Part shown: in pieces, positions 10,171 through 20,718 of the stretch
How positions within the stretch are numbered: the stretch's first letter is position 1
Layout of the letters: every line of letters starts with the position of its first letter
Assembly: GCA_001972305.1 (NCBI GenBank)
Contig: BDDD01000910.1
Coordinates: 118,914 to 182,913, forward strand
Origin: Cephalotus follicularis
Taxonomy: Eukaryota > Streptophyta > Magnoliopsida > Oxalidales > Cephalotaceae
Length of the DNA stretch: 64,000 nucleotides
Reading direction: 5' to 3'
Translations under genes and position numbers: made by a program
The notes under the pieces: model-generated
Database searches by the model: none
What the model was told of the DNA's origin: nothing
The model's input: only the letters and a program-made list of their open reading frames with translations

Positions 10171-12744
10171 TGTAATACCTCGTTTCTATGCCTACGTGTT
10201 TATCGTTATATGTTGTGTTTATGTCTTCTGTTATATAGTATGTTATTTGGACCGTTTGATTTTATTTTTGAAATTCATTATTTTTGTATTCTGGGCGTTA
10301 AGCGTCGACACCTTCAGTATAAATGTTGACGCTTTGGCATTAAGGTCTCATAGTTCTTTCGAGATGAAACACGTCGATTCCCATACTTTTGACATCGATG
10401 CCTTAGGCTTTAAAGGTTTAACCGTCGAAGCTTTCAGTATACCGTCGACGCTTATGTCTGGTTTCCGTTTTTGTTTGGACAGTGGCTCATATTTTGGAAA
10501 GAGGATTTCTGCCATGAGCTGATGATTGTTTTTCCTTCTTTGATTAACACATTTTCTGCCCTTAAGGAAAGTGTTAATTTATCAGATTTCATCATTTAGA
10601 ATACACGTTGTCATCATTAAATCACACATTTTCTCCTTATTTTAGAACCCTATCTGCATTGTTTCTCAAACAACCGAACCTACTATTTTCTGCATTGTTC
10701 ATCATCATTTTGGCTTCAACTGAAGGTACTTTTTGAATGAAAGTTACAGTTTTTATTATGTAGTTTTACTATCAATCATTAGTTTAAACTAAAACATGTT
10801 AGGAATTATCTTTGATCATGATTTTAGAACCTAGTTTTGAAAGAAAATTACTGTTGTTATTTTCCAATATGTTTATCCATGTACTTATATATTTAATTTG
10901 TTATACTGATATTTAAAGCAAGGAAACCATGTTATAAAACTTGTACATACTACTATTCCATGATTTATGCAAATAAAATTGGATTATAATCATTATCCCA
11001 GCTGATTTCTACAACTGTTTTTCATGTTTTCGACGAAAAGCGTCGACGCCTGTGTGTGTAAAACCTTTTTTTAAATGCCATGCATGTGTCTAAGCGTTGC
11101 CTGTTTTATTTAATCTGTCGACGCTTATGTCGTGAATTGCCTTATTGTTCTTCGACGCTTTGTTCAGTATTTTTGGCCTTTGCTGTGTTGAAACCGTCGA
11201 CGCCTTATGATAAGCACCGACGCTTTTGACATGCACGTCAACACTTTTGTCCCACACGTCGACACTTTGTTCTCGCAGTTTGATAATTTCATCTTGTACG
11301 TTGTGGTAATGTTTGGATTAATCTGATTAGGGTATTGTAACATCTGTGGTGGAGCTTAGAGTGTTACAAGTGTGCGTTTGTTTCGTATTTGGAATTTGTT
11401 TAGTTTTCGAACGGCTAAGGTACGGATATTTCTCGTTCTTGGCTATTCTCTGATTTTATTGAAATGGATTCAATATTGTTTTCGGTATGGACTCTTCGTT
11501 ATTTGATACTCCTTTTGGTTGATGATTATGTACGGATTATTTGTTATCGGATATTTATTTCGGTTTTATAAAGTCTGTTTTTTTTACTTTCTGAATAAAG
11601 TTAAATATTACTGATTTTATAAATTAAGCATGACTTTCACTGTCGAAAGTATGTTAATTAAACGGGTATGACTTTCATCTTCGAAAGTATGCTGATTTTG
11701 ATTAAATGAACATGACTTTCACCTTCGAAAGTATGCTGATTTGGATTAAATGAACATGACTTTCACTTTCGGAAGTATGTTAATTTTTGGATACGGATAT
11801 GGTTAGGATTTCGGATATGTGCAGAAATTGTTTGGAAAATGTGTTTATGTTTTAAATTGTTTTTAGAATAAAACAATATTTTGGCATTATGACATACATA
11901 GTTTATACTTACCTATGAGGTCTCATAGGCATGTTCTTTGGCACGGGGGATATGACACCTACCGTGGCGGTGTGATTGGTATATGGCGTCTCTTTTTATA
12001 TATATCATGAGGGTAGGATATGGATCCATTTGAGGCGTATGAGTCGACTCTAGATATTATCGGATTCAGATTTTGAGAATTGATTGTGTAGTGTCATACA
12101 CGTCGTTCCGTTTGGCATGTGAGCCTCGCGAACCCCTTGCATATTATATATGTACATGGAATCTCTGTATGGAATTCTTAAATCGGATTAAGTTATGAAT
12201 TATGAATTTATGTTATTCGGAAAATTATGATACTATGCTATTCAGAAAGTTATTAAGCTTTTATAACTGTTTTATTTAAATATTCTGCTTTACATTATAA
12301 AGAATATTTAATTATGCTATTTTCTAATTTTAAAGTTCAGGTATTTGTCTACCTTTTAAATTTTTGTTTACTGTTTTATATTCCTTATCCGTACTAAGGT
12401 TTGCTCAGCCGCATTTTTTTTTCCATGCGGTAGGTTATCAGGAGCATCGGGGAAATGTGTGATGAGAGATGTCCACCTATATTTGAGGATCATCTAGGAG
12501 ATTGGTCCGTTTCTGTTTTCAGTAGTGTTATGATAGTGTTTTGGGCCAGTCTTTTGAACAATATTATGCTTTTAGGATTATAATTTCGGATTATGGTTTT
12601 GGTTTATGATTTCCAGATTATGTTTTAGATTATGTTTCAGACCACTACGTTTTATTTGAATAAAGTTGAGTTTGATGTTCTATTATGTTTTTGTTTAGTT
12701 CTGATATCGTCCCTGTAAGCATTCCCACCATCGGGGGTGTTACA
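10171..12744 (+). repeat. A1 3' LTR
   Basis: 2574 bp, TGTAATACCTC to GGTGTTACA, uninterrupted, followed by ATTAG (12745-12749). It shows what the 5' LTR looked like before B1 arrived. Palindrome clusters lie at 10297-10450 and 11030-11270, with GCGTCGACGC exact at 11040-11049, and the TTCGAAAG tandem repeat at about 11625-11785. Confidence 0.93.
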
Positions 12745-12749
12745 ATTAG

Positions 12750-13456
12750 CATTCAACGCCCAAACTTTTTAACGCCCACGTTGTTTTTAGTCTAGTTTTT
12801 TTTTTAGCGAGTCAGCTATATATATAATAAGCAAAGAGACACAAGGAGAGCGGCAAAGAAGGCGCTCGACACAGCCGTTTTCTCTATTCTTTTATTTTTT
12901 ATTCAATGTTTAGTAGCTAACTTTTCAACATTTTTAGGGTTAGAACAAAGACTATATTGTATTGATTCAACTTCATCAATAAAAATCCTTTAAGTTTTGA
13001 TTTGTTCTTCAATTATCTGCCTTCACACACACTTTGTTTGTCTGATTGAAATCCACAAACACTTTGTAGGTGAATAAGAACGTTGTTGAATGAATGGTTT
13101 TTGACATAATCAATGGAGTCTACTCATACGGTTTGTCACGCTGTCACACTCTGTATAGACCTACATGACTACACATACGATTTGTCATCACAGTCGCACT
13201 TCGTATCGACCTAGCTGTTGTAGGTTACCAATGTTTGATCGTTCAAGTAAGTGAACTGTTCAATATAATCTATGGTGAGTTTCTATACCCTAAAATCGAA
13301 TTTGATTTGCATATTTTATTCCCTTCAATTTATTGGATTGATAATTCATAGTTGCATGCATTAGTTCTCAATTCAGTGACTTAACCGCCGACGCTTATCT
13401 TGATAGCGTCGACGTTTTCTTGTGTTTCAGTTATTTACGTCGACGCTTTGACAAAG
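12750..13456. other. Older repeat flanking A1; no gene
   Basis: Continuation of the target DNA at 441-958. It holds a TATATATATAATA run near 12820, a possible polyadenylation signal AATAAAAA near 12980, and GTCGAC-type motifs at about 13388-13448. This looks like a promoter-bearing LTR of another element, but I found no partner copy. No coding region is supported. Confidence 0.4.
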
Positions 13457-14238
13457 TGTAACAGCCCCGACGGTGGGAATGCTTACAAGGACAAATATCA
13501 GAACTAAACAGAAACATAAAAAAACATAAAACTGAGATTTATACAAAACTATGGTGGTCTGAAGCATAACCTAATAACATAACTGAATCTAAAACATAGT
13601 CTAAAAACTTTTAACATAAACCAAAACCATAATCCGAAATCATAATCCGAAAAGCAAAATATTGTTAAAAAAACAGGCCCTAACATGGCCATATGACAAC
13701 AAAAATACAAACGGGTCAACTCCTAGGCGATCCTCAACCAAAGGTGACATCTCTCTCACACATTCCCATGTCCCGGATGCTCCTGATAACCTGCCACATG
13801 GAAACAAAAACGCATCTGAGCAAACCTCGGTACAGATAAGGAAAGTAAAATAGTAAACGGTAACAAATATCTAAACTTTAAAATCTGAAAATAACATGGT
13901 TAAATATTCTTTAAAAAGTAAAGCAGAATATTTAAATAAAACAGTTATAAAAATCTTCATAACTTTTCAAATAGCATAATATCAAATTTTTTGAATAACA
14001 TAAATTCATAAATCATACTTTATCCGATTTCATAATTTCATAACAGAGATCCGATGGAAATATATATAAGTGCAAGGGGTTCGCGAGGCCCATATGCCAA
14101 ACGAAAAGATGTGTATGGCACTACACAATCAATCCCAAAATCCAAATCTGATAATAACTAGAGTCAACTCATATGCCTCAAATGAATCCATTCCCTACCC
14201 TCATGATATATATATAGAGAGACGCCGTAGACCGATCA
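13457..14238 (-). repeat. LTR-A3 fragment (3' half), part 1
   Basis: Starts on the plus strand as TGTAACAGCCCC, the reverse complement of the LTR-A 3' end, and matches the A1 LTR in reverse through the GCCTCTC/TATATATATAGAGAG region. It is interrupted at 14238 by element E and resumes at 18206. Confidence 0.85.
14234..14238. repeat. Left target-site duplication of E
   Basis: GATCA here and at 18201-18205, on each side of element E; the LTR-A copies show a single GATCA at this place. Confidence 0.9.
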
Positions 14239-14553
14239 TGTAAGAGCCCTAAATATCATAAAATATTATTATTGGGCTTTGTAATTATTTTTTCGCCTTT
14301 TGGGCTGGACCCGATAATTATGATGCATTTATTTGGGCCTTAATGAAATTTAATTTATGACCTTGGGCTTAGGAAATTATTTTCCTCATTGGGCCAATTT
14401 AATATGTTAAGGAATGGAAGAAATATAAAGTGAGGCCCAATTGGTGAAGTTAGCCCAAGTTGAGGAATGGCCTGAATTGTTGAGAATTGTCTCAACAATT
14501 CTAGACCCTTCCTCTCACGTGAATAAAAGACGGGTGGTGGCCTACAGACACAC
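14239..14553 (+). repeat. E 5' LTR stub
   Basis: Matches 15461-15774 of the 3' LTR with few differences and stops after GACACAC. No primer site follows. Confidence 0.88.
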
Positions 14554-14556
14554 AGT

Positions 14557-15423
14557 GTGGTGTCTGACAGAGACCCCCGTTTTACATTGCGGTTTTGGAG
14601 AAAACTACAAGAAGCATTTGGTACTCAGCTGAACTTTAGCACAGCTTTCCATCCCCAGACTGATGGACAGTCTGAGAGGACCATTCAGACTCTAGAAGAT
14701 ATGCTACGAGCATGTGTTTTGGATTGGGGAGGCAGCTGGGAAGACCATCTGCCCTTAGTAGAGTTCTTGTACAACAACAGTTTTCATGCCAGCATTGGTA
14801 TAGCACCATTCGAGGCTCTCTATGGAAGGAAATGCAGAACCCCGATCTGTTGGTTTGAAGTGGGCGAACAGAGTCTTGTGGGACCCAGGCTCGTGCAAGA
14901 GACAATTGAGAAGGCAAAGGTTATTCGGGAGAGACTCCGTACAGTACAAAGAAGACAGAAAAGTTATGCAGACCATCGCAGGTGAGAGTTGGAGTTCGCT
15001 GTGGTTGATCATGTATTCCTCAAAGTCTCTCCGACTAAAGGAATTATGAGGTTCGGCAAGAAGGGAAAGTTGACCCCTCGGTTTATAGGACCTTTTGAGA
15101 TCCTTGAGAGAGTGGGCGTTGTTGCTTATCAACTTGCCTTACCACCCAGCCTGGCAGATGTGCACAACAAATTTCATGTTTCGATGCTGCGGAAGTACCA
15201 TCCCGACCATTCTCACGTTTTACAATGGGAGCCACTTGAGTTGAGAACGGATTTGAGTTTCGAAGAGATACCTATCCAGATTCTCGACCGACGGGTTAAA
15301 TAGTTAAGGAACAAAACCCTTCAGTTAGTAAAAGTATTATGGCAATACCACGGAGTGGAGGAAGCTACGTGGGAAAGAGAATATGATATGCATGCTAAAT
15401 TCCCCCGGTTGTTTTTATCCTAG
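14557..15423 (+). pseudogene. E integrase C-terminal half with chromodomain
   Basis: Begins inside the catalytic core at VSDRDPRFT (second catalytic Asp); the Glu of the D,D-35-E triad follows in DGQSERTIQ near 14670. Then come the NNSFHASI and [11 protein letters not shown] motifs, the GPFEILERVG module near 15090, and the chromodomain EATWEREYDM near 15363-15392. Two in-frame stops, at about 14983 (TGA for a usual Arg) and 15301 (TAG for a usual Gln), split it. The zinc domain and first catalytic Asp are lost. The last stop is TAG at 15421-15423. Confidence 0.88.
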
Positions 15424-15447
15424 GAAATCTTGGGACGAGATTTCTGT

Positions 15448-15460
15448 AAGGAGGGGAGGA
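15448..15460 (+). promoter_or_regulatory. E polypurine tract
   Basis: AAGGAGGGGAGGA immediately before TGCAAGAGCC of the 3' LTR. Confidence 0.8.
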
Positions 15461-15893
15461 TGCAAGAGCCCTAAATATTATAAAATATTATTGTTGGGTT
15501 TTGTAATTATTTTCCCGCCTTTTGGGCTGGACCCGATAATTATGATGTATTTATTTGGGCCTTAATGAAATTTAATTTATGACCTTGGGCTTAGGGAATT
15601 ATTTTCCTCATTTGGCCAATTTAATATGTTAAGGAATTGAAGAAATATAAAGTGAGACCCAATTGGTGAAGTTAGCCCAAGTTGAGGAATGGCCTGGATT
15701 GTTGAGAATTGTCTCAACAATTCTAGACCCCTCCTATCACGTGAATAAAAGATGGGTGGTGGCCTGAAGACACACTTTTGAACATTTTCTTGCACAATTC
15801 CTCTAGAGATTTCGGGAGAGAAAGAGAGAGTGAGAGATGTGGACAAGTAGGAACACTGTCCATGGAGCCCCCATGTTCTCTGCACTCCAATGG

Positions 15894-15901
15894 TATAAAT
15901 A
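15894..15901 (+). promoter_or_regulatory. TATA box of E LTR
   Basis: TATAAATA about 430 bp into the LTR, a plausible core promoter. The truncated 5' LTR stub at 14239-14553 lacks it. Confidence 0.55.
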
Positions 15902-16479
15902 CCATTCCATGGGAGCCAGGAACGTGCAAGGAAGGAATTGGGAAGTTAAGAAGTGTAGCAGTCCCAAACCATAAGGAAAGTCAGTATTTTTGAGGAGAGG
16001 AGGAAGCGTCACCGTTTTCAAACTTACCCCAGGTAGGTTACTCCATATCCGAGTGCCTACCAACTTGTGTGTGGTAGTGTGTTATGTGTATTTCGTTGTT
16101 TGCTTGTCTGTTGTGTGTGTTCATTTTGTTTGATGTTCGACGTGTACTGTTATCTTTGTTGAAGTATACATATATGAGTAATAGAAAGGCAATAGTTGAG
16201 CACGTGGCTATCCCATTTTTTTCCACTCTTTACGTTTTCGGCTTGTACAAACAGTAACCTCGCACAATGACGCCATAAGCAGAGACGCCATGAGGTGTGT
16301 TGAGCTCCCCTGGCCATGCGCCCATGCGTGGCATGAAGACCGAGCTTTCTCCGATGAGTGTCGACCTCCCCTCACCGTTGGCTTATGCGGAGCATGCTTT
16401 CAAAGCATGCAAAGCATGATACCGAGCTCCACGTCCAGAAATGGCGTGTAGCGGAGCAGTCTGGTGCGAAGGAGAGTTA

Positions 16480-16720
16480 CCAAGGATGAGCACCTGAGCT
16501 GCCAGGAATGAGCGCCCGGGCTGCCAGGGACAAGCGCCCGAGCTGCCATGCCCGAGAAGCCTGGCCGAGCACCACTACCATGCTGAGCTAACGTGCCAGA
16601 GGCCATGTCTCCAATGCCCGAGCTGCCATGGTGGGATGCACGAGCTGCCAAGGCCGAGCAGCAGTGCTGAACTTTACTGTCCAGGCTCGAGCTGTTGTGC
16701 TGAGCTCCATTGCTTCCTAC
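16480..16720 (+). repeat. GC-rich GAGCTGCCA repeat in E LTR
   Basis: Imperfect short repeats of GAGCTGCCA and GAGCGCCCGGGCTGCCA, at least six copies, inside otherwise AT-rich LTR sequence. Confidence 0.65.
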
Positions 16721-17404
16721 CCGGGCTGCTGGGCTAAGGTGCTACACAAATATGACAGTGCCAGTGGAGCCGTCCCTATGCCTCGCCTACCACGTATGCG
16801 CTCTGGCCTTCTCCTGCCATGGCCATCATGTGTATTAGGCTTTCCCTTGGTAAGTACCCTTAGCTCCGTGATCTGAGGAATCAGGCACTAGAGGAGCTAA
16901 CACTAGAGGACAAACGCTACTGAGCATGCCATACATGGTACTAGACTCCCCTCTGCCTTCGCCGAGAGCGAGATATTACTAAGCTCTTCCTTGTCATGAA
17001 CCTGCATGCACCCACGTGGAAGAGAGATGGATATATGCATGTATATGTCCTCTGGAGGGCACCTCCTGGCAGGCGTTGTGAAGAAATTAATGGCACATGA
17101 ATGCGTAAGCGTCCCTGGCTTATGCATGCGTGTTAAATGGCCAACTTTATGGGACTAGGGATAGTGTGTGCATGCATACGCTGGGAAGAGAAGCATGCAT
17201 GTGTTCCTTGGCATGCATTAATAAAGGAAAGAAAAGAAATGAGAGCCTTATGTGTCTTTTGGCTAAGAAACGTGCCGCATATGCCATGCACAATGGTGAG
17301 CCCTGGTCTGGCTTAAGAAATGAATTAAGAATGCTAAAGGAATAAAAAGGGAAATATTCCAGGGAAGGAAATGGAATGTAAAGGGAAAGGACTTGAATAG
17401 ATGG

Positions 17405-17640
17405 TCCCAGGCAGGTGAGCCCACTGGGGAGAATTCCGCCTAGCTGGTGAACCCAAGAGGTGAACTCCGCGAGGCAGGTGATCCTCGGGCGAATCCGCTA
17501 ATGGTGAACCTAAAGGTGAATTCCGCCAAAGCTGGTGATCCAAGGGTGAACCGCAGAGTAGGTGAGCAAAGGGCGAATTCCGCTCAGCTGGTGAACCTGG
17601 AGGAGAATTCCGCGGGCTGGTGAGCCAAAAGGTGAACCTT
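17405..17640 (+). repeat. About 33-bp minisatellite in E LTR
   Basis: Seven or so degenerate units built on GGTGAACC, a short variable stretch, then GGTGAATTCCGC. Each unit brings an EcoRI-like GAATTC or a variant. Confidence 0.75.
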
Positions 17641-18205
17641 GTATATTGACCAGACCATAGGATGACCGGGCTAGACTCCTCTATATTATTGATTGATATG
17701 TATTATTTGAGTAGAGTAGTCTGAGGATAAAGGATGATGATGCTATATTATGGATTGTGGTCTGCCTTCATGATATCCAATTATGTATCATTATTTCTCC
17801 TCTGCTTTTATTGTTTGTTCCTCTGGTATGTGCCCGTGTATGTAGTAACCTACACAACCCTCAAGGTTGCTGACCCATTCCTTTGAATGGGCCAGGTACA
17901 GGAACAGGTAGTGGTGGTACATCACACCATCGGCAAGGATAAAGAGTGTGTAAGTTCCTCCTCGATAGTACGCTTTTATGGAAGAAATTGCAAGAAATAA
18001 TTATGTAATTATTGTTTTACCTGCTGGATGTATCAGCGTACTTTTATGTATATTACGGGTTTGTATATCCACACATAATGAATTAATGGATTATGATTAT
18101 TATTATTTAAATTTTAAATTTTTATGGATTTATTAATGATGATTGTATGGATTGCCACGTGTCGAATCGTGTGGCCCAAACCACGGTTCGAGGCGTGACA
18201 GATCA

Positions 18206-18265
18206 CACCGCCACAGTAGGTGTCATGTCCTCCGTGCCAAAGAACATGCCTATGAGACCTCATAG
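18206..18265 (-). repeat. LTR-A3 fragment, part 2
   Basis: Continues the LTR-A match after element E (CACCGCC...CTCATAG) and stops abruptly at 18265, where integrase sequence begins. The 5' part of this LTR has been deleted. Confidence 0.8.
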
Positions 18266-19254
18266 CAAACTCCACCAAGCTCAAATACTCATCACAGTTT
18301 CCAGTCCACTCTAAAGCATAAGACCGCAGCATGTCCTCTAAAGTCTGGATGGTCCTCTTAGACTGCCCATCCGTCTGTGGGTGGAAAGATGTACTGTAAT
18401 TGAGTTGCGTGCCCCAAGCCTTCTGAAATCCCTTCCAGAATCTAGAAGTGAAACGGGGATGCTTATCTGATACAATGGATACATGTGTCCCGTGAAGTCT
18501 CACTATCTCCTGCTGGAAAACCTCCGTCAATCTGTTCACAGAGAAATCCTCTTGAATAGCCAAGAAGTGTGCCGATTTGGTCAATCGATCCACCACTACC
18601 CAAATGGCATCATTCCTCCTAAATGTTCTTGGCAAGCTGGTAACAAAATCAATCGAAATACTCTCCCATTTCCACACTGGAACCTCCAAGGGTTGTAACA
18701 AACCACTGGCTCACTGATGCTCAATCTTGACCTGCTGACAGACCAAACACCTCCCAACATACTCGGCCACATCCCTCTTCATTCCATTCCACCAGAAGTT
18801 TTCCTTCAAGTCTCTATACATTTTTGTAGAACCAGGATGTATAGAGAATGGAGAGCTGTGTGCCTCAGACAAAATGGCTTCTCTGATAGTAGGATCAGCA
18901 GGCACACGTAACAGTCTACCCAACCATATAGTTCCATGATCATCCACACGGAACTCCGACTATTTACCCTCCTCAACATTATGGACTAAGGCCTATAAAT
19001 CACCATCATCACTCTGAGTCACCTTAATCCGAGATATGAGAGTAGGTTCAATATTCATCCCAACAACAAAACCTCCAGAACCCTGAACAAACAAGTTCAA
19101 ATCTAACCACTCCATATCTGATATCAACTACGACTGAGTAAGCAAAGCCGCTACACTCCCAGAACTCTTCCTACTAAGAGCATCAACTACCATATTTGCT
19201 TTACTAGGGTGGTACTGAATATTCAAATCATAATCCTTCAGAAGCTCCAACCAC
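18266..19254 (-). pseudogene. Gypsy RNase H end and integrase, truncated
   Basis: Minus strand, from 19254 downwards: the RNase H tail (DALSRKSS near 19180), the integrase zinc domain (HPGSTKMYRDL, CLVCQQ near 18745-18850), then the core (first Asp near 18655, second in VSDKHPRF near 18455, Glu replaced by Lys in DGQSKRT near 18363). It stops at LVEFA, where LTR-A3 begins. The Glu-to-Lys change removes a catalytic residue. Stops near 18715, 18958, 18990 and 19130 add to the decay. Confidence 0.88.
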
Positions 19255-19482
19255 TGTAACACCCCCGAGCTGTGGGAGTCGCCACAGGTACATAACGGAA
19301 ACTAATCATAATAGATCATATTAAAAACGTTCATCTTTATTAAAATACGTGATGGTTTAAAGCACAACCAATAACATATCGAAACTGATCATAAACTGAA
19401 ACTTATTCAAAATCCAAAAGCCATAAACTAAAATAACATATTGTTTAATAAATGGTTCCACTATGACCACATAAACATAAAG
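19255..19482 (-). repeat. Detached 3' end of LTR-C
   Basis: 228 bp almost identical to 20719-20948, beginning with the exact LTR terminus TGTAACACCCCC. One side abuts RNase H coding sequence and the other abuts gag. It fits an LTR element that inserted into pol and then lost everything except its LTR end. Confidence 0.85.
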
Positions 19483-20543
19483 TGTCCTATCTGTCCACAC
19501 ACGAAACAAGCTCCACTGACTTTATAACAAGTACCGACAGGATGATACCTACCACAAGCATCACATCTAGCAATCTGAACATCGGGGTTACCCCCATTAG
19601 CTCCCTGTGCATTCTTCTGATCATTTCCTTGTTGACGCTGTTGATTTCCATCTTTATTCTGCTTGTGATTCCTCTTATGCTGTTTACCTCATCTGCCTCT
19701 GTTCCATGAACCGCCTTGACCCTTATTCTGCTGTCCAGAATCTTGCTCACTCCTATACCACTTCTTATCCCCTTCCTGATGTGCTGCCTGGAAGTCCAAT
19801 CTCTCTGACTCAATGTTTTTCGCAACATTAGCAACGTCGGCTACATCCGCAAACCTTGAGTTTATCAGCTTTCCCCGAAACTGGTAATGCAGCTTCCACT
19901 TAAACTTTTCAGCTTATTCCGATGCTAACCCTGCCGCGGATCCAGTAAACCCAGCCAATCTAGTGAAACGGGCCAAGAACTCTGAAACTGTTTCTCCATC
20001 CCTCTGCCTGGTGTTCACAAATTCTCTAGCATAGGCCTCCTTATCAGTAGTGGGAAAATACTGCTGATAGAAGACTTCCCAAAAATCAGACCATGACAGA
20101 GCATCAGCATAACCATCACCCTTAGCCGAATTCAAAGTGTTCCACCATTTCTGAGCATCCCCTTCTAGTTTGTAAGCCGCCCACCTTACTTTCTGCTGAT
20201 CATCACACCTCAGAACATTAAAGATCTTCTCCATATGTGCTACCCAGTGTTCAGCTTCTGCAAGTGTCACGGCCAAACTGAAAGACTGCGGCCTCTGTTT
20301 CTGAAACCGCTCAGGCCAAACATGAGTAGGTGTGCCATGCCTATCCCCAGCTTCCACACCCGCCTGAACCTCTGCCAGAGCATTCTCCTCAACAACTCGT
20401 TCCCGATTCTATTGTTGCATAACACGATTCACCTCCTGGGCAATTGCTTGATGAACTAACTCTTCCACCGAAGGCTCGTTTCCAACTTCGTTTCGAGCCC
20501 CAGCTGGTGCAGTTCTCTGAGGAGTGTTTCTTGTACGTACCAT
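19483..20543 (-). pseudogene. gag: Gypsy gag (LTR-C element), truncated
   Basis: Starts MVRTRNTPQR at 20543 and runs through the gag capsid region (VWPERFQKQRPQSF near 20310, YQQYFPTTDKEAYAREF near 20050), then a Gln/Asn-rich basic tail and a zinc knuckle near 19485-19500, where the LTR-C fragment cuts it. In-frame stops lie at about 20411, 19915 and 19690. No protease or reverse transcriptase follows. Confidence 0.87.
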
Positions 20544-20702
20544 CTACGAAAGAAACCGAAACACGTGATATCAAACCGAAACACAAAAATCAAAACAGAA
20601 AACATATCAGAAAGACTGAAACAAAACAGAACAGCCCTAACCCAAGTCTACCCAAGCTCACAGGTCAAACCTAGTTAGGTCTTCTAAGGAACAGAGACTA
20701 TT

Positions 20703-20713
20703 CTCTGATACCA
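20703..20713 (-). promoter_or_regulatory. Primer binding site of LTR-C element
   Basis: Reverse complement of TGGTATCAGAG, five bases from the LTR-C end at 20719; iMet-tRNA type. Confidence 0.85.
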
Positions 20714-20718
20714 TAAAC

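Larger units (their letters stand above)
959..12744 (+). mobile_element. A1: complete, decayed Ty3/gypsy chromodomain retrotransposon
   Basis: The element has both LTRs (959-5366 and 10171-12744), an iMet primer site, gag, protease, reverse transcriptase, RNase H, integrase with a chromodomain-like tail, a polypurine tract and matching ATTAG target duplications. Long LTRs (about 2.6 kb without the inserted solo LTR) and the C-terminal chromodomain fit the Tekay/Del chromovirus clade. Many premature stops show it is dead. The two LTRs differ at several percent of sites by eye, so it is not recent. Its 5' LTR was later hit by solo LTR B1. Confidence 0.92.
14239..18200 (+). mobile_element. E: internally deleted gypsy chromodomain element
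   Basis: Bounded by TGTAAGAGCC and a TGACA end with perfect GATCA duplications. It keeps only the first 315 bp of the 5' LTR, then jumps into the integrase core. The integrase C-terminus, chromodomain, polypurine tract and a full 2740-bp 3' LTR follow. The rest of the 5' LTR, gag, protease and reverse transcriptase are missing. The GATCA duplication is intact, so the deletion happened in the integrated copy or in the incoming cDNA. Confidence 0.9.
15461..18200 (+). repeat. E 3' LTR
   Basis: 2740 bp. It contains a core promoter (TATAAATA at 15894-15901), a GC-rich repeat zone (about 16480-16720) and a second minisatellite (about 17405-17640). It ends GGCGTGACA. Short open frames here have no domain and are LTR noise. 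Confidence 0.88.

Noticed and set aside
16400..16876. Open frames in the GC-rich part of the E LTR
   Set aside because: Explained by the GAGCTGCCA repeat; both strands are open and no motif is present.
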